A stretch of DNA of 19,998 nucleotides from Chloroflexi bacterium UBA4736 (GTDB lineage: Bacteria; Chloroflexota; Dormibacteria; Dormibacterales; Dormibacteraceae), in contig DHIW01000064.1 of assembly GCA_002404015.1 (NCBI GenBank), forward strand, positions 1 through 19,998. The letters are read 5' to 3'. Positions 14,823 to 19,998 of the stretch are shown here, in pieces. The translations under genes and the position numbers were made by a program. The notes under the pieces were generated by a model, which saw only the letters and a program-made list of their open reading frames with translations, was not told the origin of the DNA and ran no database searches. How positions within the stretch are numbered: position 1 is the stretch's first letter; every line of letters begins with the position of its first letter.

Positions 14823-15916
14823 GGCGGCGCCGGGGAAGGCCCCCCTGGTGGCCCGAAGACCAGCCGTTCCCGCCGCCAGGCGGGCCACCCTGGATGCGCG
14901 GCCGCCATCGCGGCCGGCTTCTCTGGCGGATCGCCGCCCTGCTGGCCGCCCTCGGTGTCATGGCACTCGCCGTGGGAGCCCTGGTCGTCTGGCTGCTGGC
15001 GGCGCTGTTCGGGCTTATCCCGGCTCCGGCGCCGGTTCGGATTCTCGGAGTGATGGGCCTGGGAGCGGTGGTGTTCGCTGTTATCGCCGGGCTGCGCGGC
15101 ATGCGCAGGCTCGCGCTTCCCGTGGGCGACCTGGTGGAGGCGGCGGGCCGGATCGAGGCCGGCGACTACAGCGTCCGGGTGGCCGAGCGCGGCCCCCGGG
15201 AAGTCCGCTCGGTCGTGCGCGCGTTCAACTCGATGGGCGCCCGCCTGGAGGCCACCGACAGCCAGCGCCGCTCCTTCGTCGCCGACGTTTCGCACGAGCT
15301 GCGGACCCCCCTCTCGATCATCCGGGGCCAGGCCGAGGGCATCGTGGACGGCATCTACCCCGGCGACGCCGAACACCTGGCGCCGATCCTCGACGCCACT
15401 GAGACGCTCGAGCTGCTCGTTGAGGACATCCGCACCCTGGCGCTCTCAGAGACAGGCAGCCTCGCGCTGGCGCGCGAGCCGGTCGACCTGGCCGTCCTGG
15501 TCAACGAGACACTGGCCGCCTTTCGGGCGCCAGCGGCGGCCAAGGGGGTGACTCTGGCCGAAGATGTGAGCCGGGACGTGCCGGCCGTCGACGCCGACCC
15601 GGCGCGGATCCGGGGCGTGCTTGGGAACCTCCTGACCAACGCGATCCGGCACACGCCCGCGGGCGGGTCGGTGACCGTCGGGGCCGCCGGCGCGGGCGGA
15701 CTCGTCACCATCTCGGTCAGGGACACCGGCGAGGGCATCCCCCTGGAGCTGAAGCCGCGCGTCTTCGAGCGCTTCGTGAAGAGCGCCGACTCGCGGGGCT
15801 CCGGGCTTGGGCTGGCCATAGCACGCGACGTGGTGGTCGCCCATGGCGGCCAGATCGAGCTGGGCAGCCTGCCAGGTGCGGGGACCGAGGTGCGCTTTAC
15901 TTTGCCGCTGGCGTAG
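14819..15916 (+). CDS. Membrane sensor histidine kinase
   Basis: A 365-residue kinase, cognate to the adjacent regulator. A basic, proline-rich N-terminus leads to two membrane helices (about 35-61 and 73-92) with only a very short loop between them, so there is almost no extracytoplasmic sensor. A HAMP domain follows (about 93-148). The H-box VSHELRTPLS has His159. The ATPase domain has N-box NLLTNAIRHT, G1 DTGEGIP, F-box FERF and G2 GSGLGLAIA. The TTG start overlaps the regulator stop by 4 nt. Without a large sensor loop it may sense the membrane itself or rely on the small membrane protein upstream. The 3' end overlaps a convergent gene by 20 nt. Confidence 0.93.
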   Translation: MRRRRGRPPWWPEDQPFPPPGGPPWMRGRHRGRLLWRIAALLAALGVMALAVGALVVWLLAALFGLIPAPAPVRILGVMGLGAVVFAVIAGLRGMRRLALPVGDLVEAAGRIEAGDYSVRVAERGPREVRSVVRAFNSMGARLEATDSQRRSFVADVSHELRTPLSIIRGQAEGIVDGIYPGDAEHLAPILDATETLELLVEDIRTLALSETGSLALAREPVDLAVLVNETLAAFRAPAAAKGVTLAEDVSRDVPAVDADPARIRGVLGNLLTNAIRHTPAGGSVTVGAAGAGGLVTISVRDTGEGIPLELKPRVFERFVKSADSRGSGLGLAIARDVVVAHGGQIELGSLPGAGTEVRFTLPLA

Positions 15917-16409
15917 TCGTGTTCGGGATGGCGGCCAGCCGGCCGCGCAGCTCGTCAATTTTCGCGCGCGCCACGTCCAGCTTGACGTAGGGAAGCTGAG
16001 TGATGGCGAATTGCCACGTGTCGCGCCAGAGGTCTTCGTACAGGTGCACCCATGTCTGGTGGGCGACCAGCTCCTCGTTCGGCTTCAGGACGGACACAAG
16101 GCCGCCCGCGATCCCTCCCAGGAGTGAGGCCCCTCCGACGATCCAGCGTGCGGGACCCGGAAGCCTGTCCGCGGCCAGGACGGAGCCGCCGACCGCAGAA
16201 GCTATGGCGCTGAGCCCCGGCAGGACCCAGTTGAGTCCGCGAAAAGCGCCCCGCACTTTGCGATTGACGTGGTAGAGGGCCAGCCCCCTATCCGCCATCT
16301 CGACCATCTGGTCGCCTATGTCACGCCGGGGGTCGTCGTCGCGCGTACCATCCAGCGCCGTCTTGAGCCGTTCTGAACTTCTGATGGTGCTGGTCGGGCT
16401 CCCAGTCAT
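15897..16409 (-). CDS. Two-TM protein of unknown function, SLATT-like topology
   Basis: A 170-residue protein with a hydrophilic N-terminus (about 1-55), two adjacent hydrophobic segments (about 60-82 and 88-108, the second glycine-rich: WIVGGASLLGGIAGGLVSVL) and a helical C-terminal region with VAHQTWVHLYEDLWRDTW. This layout resembles the SLATT family of membrane effectors in nucleotide-signalling systems, but no partner synthase, SLOG or nuclease gene is adjacent, and I cannot confirm the family. It follows the ferric reductase gene on the same strand after 117 bp. The ATG at 16409 lacks an obvious Shine-Dalgarno. Its 3' end overlaps the histidine kinase by 20 nt. Confidence 0.65.
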   Translation of the reverse strand: MTGSPTSTIRSSERLKTALDGTRDDDPRRDIGDQMVEMADRGLALYHVNRKVRGAFRGLNWVLPGLSAIASAVGGSVLAADRLPGPARWIVGGASLLGGIAGGLVSVLKPNEELVAHQTWVHLYEDLWRDTWQFAITQLPYVKLDVARAKIDELRGRLAAIPNTTTPAAK

Positions 16410-16526
16410 TGCGCGGCTGGGGCAGAAGCCGCTTCATCCAGGACCCCACCGCCACGATCGCCATTTTGAAACCGCACAGCCCTCTGAGCAAATCGGACTG
16501 GGCGCCACCCCCAGGCGGCCCAACGG

Positions 16527-17570
16527 CTAGAGCCGGCTGCCGTCCACCGTTCCCGTCACGTTGCCGTCGGCGTCAACCTGGACGACGATCTGGAGCTGGA
16601 CCTGGTCGCCCGACTGGGTAGCGCATTGGGCCACCATCGTCGAGCGCTGGATCTGGGTGACCGAGCCCGTGCAGACGGGCCCGGAGCCGGAGGGCCGCAG
16701 CACGACCGTGGAGTCGTTGACGACGAGCCGGTTGCCGGTCTGGGTCTGCCCGATCAGCCTCACCTGCATGCTGCCGCCGGGCGCGCCGCTGAGGGTGGTG
16801 TCGTACTGGAGCGCGGTCTGGGCGGCGCTCCCCTGGCGCTGGTAGCGGCCCTGCAGCGTGGACTGGAAGGGCAGCGGGAGGCTGCTGGCCACGACGGGTG
16901 CGGGAAGCCTCGAGCCGGTTCCGTGGCCGTAGTTGGCGGTCTGGTTCCAGCCCGGCTGCAGCGGCCCACTGAAGGCCCAGCCGCCGAGCAGCAGGAGCCC
17001 GACCCCGGCCACCGTGGCGGGTGCGAAGGCCCGCCGCCCCTCGCGGTCGGGACTGAGCAGCCGGGCCGCCAGGAGGGCGGCGACCAGGAAGACGCTGCCG
17101 GCGTAGATGTAGAAGGCCCAGGTGGCCTGGGAGTCGCTGCCGCTGCCGAGCCCGTGGACGACCACCGCCAGGTAGGCGGCAAACGCCAGGTAGTGGAAGC
17201 GGCGCCACCACGCAAAGCCTATCCAGCGCTGGATCCAGGAACTGGCGTAAAGAGCCGCCATCAAGTAGGCGGCAGTGACCCCCAGGCCGACCCAGAGCGG
17301 GCGGTAATGGGCGGCCAGTGGAACCGCGATCTCAGCCGGGGTGAACTTCATGAAGGGGTCGATGTAAAGGGCGACCCCATGAAAGAGCGTGAAGACGAGC
17401 GCCAGGATCGTCGCGAAGCGGTGAACCTCGTTGGTCACGAAGCGCGGGAGCGCGAGCGTGCGCCACTTGAGGCTGAGAACGATCCCAAGGCAGACCGACG
17501 TCGTGAGCAGCGCAAAGGCGACCAACCCGCTGGCGCGGGCGGCATACCAGGCGACCTGGCTCCAGTCCAT
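16527..17570 (-). CDS. Ferric-reductase-like transmembrane protein with C-terminal extracytoplasmic domain
   Basis: A 347-residue membrane protein. The first ~200 residues are a ferric-reductase-like heme membrane domain with five to six helices. Histidine pairs suited to heme binding are His50/His64 (HRFATILALVFTLFHG) and His126/His139 (WRRFHYLAFAAYLAVVVHG). No FAD/NAD(P)H-binding domain follows. Instead there is another helix near 186-203 and a Ser/Thr/Gln-rich, probably exported beta-type domain (about 205-347) with one Cys pair (VCTG, AQCAT). The start ATG overlaps the apbE stop by one base (TGATG), so they are cotranslated. Electron transfer across the membrane, perhaps to a flavinylated partner, is the likely role; the partner is not evident. 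Confidence 0.82.
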   Translation of the reverse strand: MDWSQVAWYAARASGLVAFALLTTSVCLGIVLSLKWRTLALPRFVTNEVHRFATILALVFTLFHGVALYIDPFMKFTPAEIAVPLAAHYRPLWVGLGVTAAYLMAALYASSWIQRWIGFAWWRRFHYLAFAAYLAVVVHGLGSGSDSQATWAFYIYAGSVFLVAALLAARLLSPDREGRRAFAPATVAGVGLLLLGGWAFSGPLQPGWNQTANYGHGTGSRLPAPVVASSLPLPFQSTLQGRYQRQGSAAQTALQYDTTLSGAPGGSMQVRLIGQTQTGNRLVVNDSTVVLRPSGSGPVCTGSVTQIQRSTMVAQCATQSGDQVQLQIVVQVDADGNVTGTVDGSRL

Positions 17571-18565
17571 CAGGCCGGCCAGGCCCCGACGCGGATCGGG
17601 TCACCGTCTTCTGGCACGAGGAGGCCGGCCAGTCCGCGCGCTCGGAGGAAGTCGGCGCCGGCGCCGGCGCCGAGCACGAAGGCGACCTTGGCCGCCACCT
17701 CCGCCTCCCCGCATTGTGCGGCGCAGACGCTGGCCGACCAGAGCCCGGTGTTCGCCGGCAGACCGGTGCGCGGGTCGAGAAGGTGGTGGCGGCGCAGCTC
17801 GCCCTGCTTCCAGGCGTGGCGGCCAATCCCGGACGTGGCCAGCGCCCCGGACCACAGCTCGACCAGCTGGCTGCCCGAGCGCAGCTCGACGGCTCCCGGC
17901 CAGGCCGCCGCCCGGGGCGGCGAGCCGTGGACGCGGACGTCACCACCTGCCTCGACCGCGGCCATCCGGTGGCCGGCGGCCGCCAGGAGCTCGATGGCCG
18001 AGTCCACGGCCAGCCCCTTGCCGATCCCGCCCAGGTCCAGGGCCGCCCCGACAGGGAGCTCGACGATCCGGGCCTGGCGGTCGAGCCGGATCCCGCGCCA
18101 GGCTCCGCCGGGCTGTGACGCGACCGCGGCGGCCGGCTGATCCGATTCCATCAGCTCGAAGCTGCGCTCGTAGCCGAGGGCGGCGAGCTGGGGCAGCAGC
18201 GTAGGGTCGTAGACACCGTCGCTGGCCTCGGCCGCCGACAGCGCAGTGGCGACGACCTCCGCCAGAAGGTCGCTCACGACCACCGGCGTGCCGGCGCCGG
18301 CGTTCAACCGGCTGAGCTCGCTGCCGGCCTGGAATCGACTGAGCCGCGACTCCCACTCCTCGAACAGGGCGCGCGTGAGGGGCAGCGCGTCCGAGCGGCC
18401 GGCCGCGCTCAGGACCGAGACCCGAGTGCCCATGGCAGGGAACTCGTCACGCCGCAGCGCGGCCGGGATCAGCAGGTCAGGATCGACGGGTTCTGAAGAC
18501 CGGGCCGCTGGTTCCAGCCGAGACTCCTCCCTGGTTGCTGGGCTGGCCACCGAAAAAGCCGCCAT
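17570..18565 (-). CDS. apbE: FAD:protein FMN transferase (ApbE family)
   Basis: Covalently attaches FMN from FAD to Thr/Ser of extracytoplasmic redox proteins. Family motifs, in order, are FPAMGTRVSV (42-51), SRFQAGSELSRLN (76-88), DGVYDPT (116-122), DLGGIGKG (177-184), GGDVRVHG (207-214) and HLLDPRTG (261-268). Near 288-296 the usual Mg-site A-D-x-x-A-T reads A-E-V-A-A-K, so both expected ligands are changed; this may be a subfamily trait. No signal peptide is evident. The ATG at 18565 overlaps the preceding small gene by 89 nt. No later start lies before the conserved AMGT, so the long overlap seems real. It is cotranscribed with the ferric-reductase-like gene. Confidence 0.9.
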   Translation of the reverse strand: MAAFSVASPATREESRLEPAARSSEPVDPDLLIPAALRRDEFPAMGTRVSVLSAAGRSDALPLTRALFEEWESRLSRFQAGSELSRLNAGAGTPVVVSDLLAEVVATALSAAEASDGVYDPTLLPQLAALGYERSFELMESDQPAAAVASQPGGAWRGIRLDRQARIVELPVGAALDLGGIGKGLAVDSAIELLAAAGHRMAAVEAGGDVRVHGSPPRAAAWPGAVELRSGSQLVELWSGALATSGIGRHAWKQGELRRHHLLDPRTGLPANTGLWSASVCAAQCGEAEVAAKVAFVLGAGAGADFLRARGLAGLLVPEDGDPIRVGAWPA

Positions 18566-18773
18566 CCGAGGTCGCGGGCTGGGCGGGAGTCGCTCCCTGG
18601 GTTCCGTCGGAGGGGTTCTGGGTCGCGGGCGTGGCTGCGCCGACCTGGTTCCCGGACACCAGCGTCCAGGCCACGCCGAAGGCCGCCGCGGCGCCCACCG
18701 CCAGCAAGAACTTCAACTTTCCGGCGAGCTGGTGGGCCGCCGCCTGCCGGGCGGTCGCGCTCACCGGATTCAC
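18477..18773 (-). CDS. Small membrane-anchored protein before apbE
   Basis: A 98-residue protein with a GTG start. A short positively charged N-terminus is followed by one hydrophobic segment (about 21-40) and then a low-complexity tail rich in Thr, Gln, Gly, Pro and Ser, ending in a basic RTRRS. It is first in a run with apbE and the ferric-reductase-like gene and overlaps apbE by 89 nt. It has no recognisable FMN-binding domain. A role as a small exported partner of the flavin/heme electron-transfer module is possible but is inferred from position only. Confidence 0.6.
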   Translation of the reverse strand: MNPVSATARQAAAHQLAGKLKFLLAVGAAAAFGVAWTLVSGNQVGAATPATQNPSDGTQGATPAQPATSDGGFFGGQPSNQGGVSAGTSGPVFRTRRS

Positions 18774-18831
18774 CCTACCGAGGGCGCCTTAGAAACTCCT
18801 TAGAATCGCGCGGACGGTACATCCTGTTGGC

Positions 18832-19413
18832 ATGTCGCTCGAAACCGAGCTGAAGCAGGTGCGGCGGCTGACCGGCGGCCGAGTCCACCTGGTGGTCGAG
18901 GCGGAGGGCGACCGCCAGGCACTCTGTGGCGCGGCGCTCGAGGCCGGCACGTATGAGTTGACCGATCGGCCCGCCGACTGCCGGAGCTGTCTGCGCCGGA
19001 AGGACGACCCGACCCGGCTCTCCAGCGCCTTCTTCGCCAGCGACCAGGGCAGCCGGCTGCTGGAACTCTCGCTGGAGCAGGCCCGCCGGCGGCCGCGCCG
19101 GCAGCCCGCGCCTGGAAAGCCGGCTGTCCCGCCGCCCTCTCGCCGAGCTCCGAAACCGGAGCCCGAGCCCGAACCCGAGGTACTGGGGGAGCTGTACACG
19201 GCCGGGTTCCGGCGCTTCGCCGAGAACACGTTCACCAGTCCGGCGGGCGTGATCGTGCACATGTCCGGCGAGCGGGTTGCGGACGTCACCTTCGAGGGTA
19301 GGATCCAGGTCCGGCGGTCGGGGGCGGCGACCGTCACGCTCCGCGCCGGCGACGTGGACCTGACCTACTCGGCCAAAGGCGGCAAACTCCTGGGAGTGTG
19401 CCGGAAATCCTAA
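18832..19413 (+). CDS. Hypothetical protein with a Cys/His cluster and a Pro/Glu linker
   Basis: A 193-residue protein of no family I recognise. The N-terminal ~60 residues contain a possible metal site: HLVVE, then ALCGAAL, then DCRSCLRRK, giving His19, Cys32, Cys50 and Cys53. A linker at about 85-116 is rich in Pro, Arg and Glu (a run of alternating P and E). The C-terminal ~75 residues are predicted to be mainly beta strands (GVIVHMSGERVADVTFEGRIQVRRSG). The ATG at 18832 lacks a clear Shine-Dalgarno. Upstream lies a short intergenic stretch with TTAGAA repeated at 18790-18795 and 18800-18805. The stop codon is immediately followed by repeat copy A. Confidence 0.65.
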   Translation: MSLETELKQVRRLTGGRVHLVVEAEGDRQALCGAALEAGTYELTDRPADCRSCLRRKDDPTRLSSAFFASDQGSRLLELSLEQARRRPRRQPAPGKPAVPPPSRRAPKPEPEPEPEVLGELYTAGFRRFAENTFTSPAGVIVHMSGERVADVTFEGRIQVRRSGAATVTLRAGDVDLTYSAKGGKLLGVCRKS

Positions 19414-19598
19414 TAAAGAAAGAAACCCAGCGTGTGTGGAAGGCCCGGCTTCGCCGGGCTGTCTGAGTCCCACTTCAAATCGCTCACAACGGTGTAAGGG
19501 GCCAGAGAGGGAGGTAGGGTCTGGGGGAGGAACCGCGAGGTTCTTCCCCCGTCCTCAGAGGTAGGGTCCGGGGGAGGAACCGCAAGGTTCTTCCCCCG
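19412..19598 (+). repeat. Structured intergenic element, copy A, with doubled hairpin 2
   Basis: The copy begins with the AATAAAGAA and CCCAGCG boxes also seen in copy D. Hairpin 1 is GGCCCGGC-TTC-GCCGGGCT (19442-19460), then 3 nt, then TGAGTCC (19464-19470), then a 52-nt spacer. Hairpin 2a is GGGGGAGGAACC-GCGA-GGTTCTTCCCCC (19523-19550), and hairpin 2b (19569-19598) is nearly identical but has a GCAA loop. Both loops are GNRA tetraloops. The element follows the stop of the hypothetical gene and precedes the sigma factor gene on the same strand. Confidence 0.7.
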
Positions 19599-19600
19599 TT
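19511..19600 (+). repeat. Tandem 47-bp duplication of the hairpin-2 module
   Basis: The block starting GAGGTAGGGTC at 19511 recurs at 19558 with very few substitutions. Each unit carries a 12-bp stem containing one G-U pair, topped by GCGA in the first and GCAA in the second. The differences keep a GNRA loop. Confidence 0.75.
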
Positions 19601-19608
19601 GTCCAGGG

Positions 19609-19636
19609 TTTGCCGCCGGTCGGGCCGGGGTAACCT
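19609..19636 (+). promoter_or_regulatory. Weak candidate promoter of the sigma factor gene
   Basis: TTTGCC (19609-19614) and TAACCT (19631-19636) are separated by 16 bp. They would give a start near 19643, just before the GGGGAGG ribosome binding site of the sigma gene. Only the -10 is a reasonable match. Confidence 0.3.
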
Positions 19637-19660
19637 CCGAAATGGGGAGGCTTATCCAGA

Positions 19661-19998
19661 TTGGCGATCAGGCACGACTACAACGAGGAGCTCGAGGAGC
19701 GGCGCGGCCCGCGCCTGGAAGAGCTCGTGGCGGTTTCCGAGGAGCCCGCTGAGCCGACGAAGGCCGAGGACGAGGCGTCACTCGACGACTCCGTCCGCGC
19801 CTACCTGCGCCAGATCGGCAAGGTCAAGCTGCTCACGGCGGCCGACGAGGTCGAGCTGGGCCGCCTGATGGAGCAGGGATCCCTCGACGCCCGCCGGCGC
19901 CTGACCGAAGCCAACCTGCGCCTCGTCGTGAGCATCGCGAAGAAGTACGCCAACCGCGGCCTGCCGCTGCTCGATCTCATCCAGGAGGGCAACCTCGG
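19661..19998 (+). CDS. rpoD: Primary-type RNA polymerase sigma factor, N-terminal part (runs off window)
   Basis: The first 112 codons of a sigma-70 family factor. A short acidic N-terminus (about 44 residues) replaces the long region 1.1 of enteric RpoD. Region 1.2 is [33 protein letters not shown]. Region 2 begins with [35 protein letters not shown], where the window ends. These features fit RpoD/SigA/HrdB-type factors and not ECF or SigB-type ones. The TTG start at 19661 is supported by GGGGAGG (19644-19650), 10 nt upstream; no other start in this frame fits. Promoter recognition regions 2.4 and 4 are outside the window, so principal versus related group-2 status cannot be decided. Confidence 0.88.
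   Translation, partial: MAIRHDYNEELEERRGPRLEELVAVSEEPAEPTKAEDEASLDDSVRAYLRQIGKVKLLTAADEVELGRLMEQGSLDARRRLTEANLRLVVSIAKKYANRGLPLLDLIQEGNL

Noticed and set aside
16321..16464. 47-codon minus-strand ORF overlapping the start of the two-TM protein
   Set aside because: It overlaps the better-supported gene in another frame and shows no motif; the overlap with the N-terminal hydrophilic region is explained by high GC.
19412..19598. CRISPR-like array from the doubled hairpin unit
   Set aside because: There are only two units, directly abutting with no unique spacers, and no cas genes.

Overview
The window is very GC-rich and densely coded. Genes sit on both strands, GTG, TTG and possibly CTG or ATC start codons are frequent, and several genes appear to have leaderless promoters (TANNNT followed 6-7 nt later by the start codon). 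Together with an actinobacterial-style cysteine leader peptide, an RpoD/SigA-like sigma factor and ApbE/ferric-reductase genes, this suggests a high-GC soil-type terrabacterial lineage (Actinobacteriota or a neighbour such as Dormibacterota/Chloroflexota). The sequence alone does not settle which. No rRNA, tRNA, CRISPR array, transposase or phage gene was seen.

Left block (1-4343, minus strand): an assimilatory sulfur operon. A good promoter (TTGCCC, 17 bp, TACAGT) lies 6 nt before a leaderless 29-codon leader ORF ending in Ser-Ser-Cys-Ser-Cys-Ser. Next comes an ORF joining the N-terminal part of sulfite reductase to the C-terminal part of a SsuC/TauC-type ABC permease, which looks like a deletion or an assembly join. 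It is followed by a fused APS kinase-ATP sulfurylase and a fused siroheme synthase, each overlapping the previous gene by 4 nt. A LuxR-type HTH gene is divergent, and a perfect 10-bp inverted repeat lies between them.

Middle block (4447-13453): a fatty-acid desaturase, an SDR oxidoreductase and, on the minus strand, an M41-like HEAGH metalloprotease. Then comes a complete branched-chain amino acid/amide-type ABC transporter operon (livG-F-H-M-K) closed by a strong intrinsic terminator. A second, paralogous desaturase faces it from the minus strand.

Right block (13793-19998): a small membrane protein leads into an OmpR-type response regulator and a histidine kinase with overlapping ends. On the minus strand are a two-TM protein, a ferric-reductase-like membrane protein, ApbE flavin transferase and a small membrane-anchored protein. 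On the plus strand are a hypothetical Cys/His protein and the 5' end of a primary-type sigma factor running off the window.

The most unusual non-coding signal is a family of structured intergenic elements: three complete copies (B 7506-7615, C 13571-13674, A 19442-19598) and one partial copy at the left edge (D). Each complete copy has an 8-bp hairpin with a 3-nt loop, then 3 nt, then TGAGTCC, then 50-52 nt, then a second strong hairpin containing AACCGC. Stem sequences differ between copies but pairing is largely kept, and every complete copy points toward the downstream gene. I do not recognise this family.
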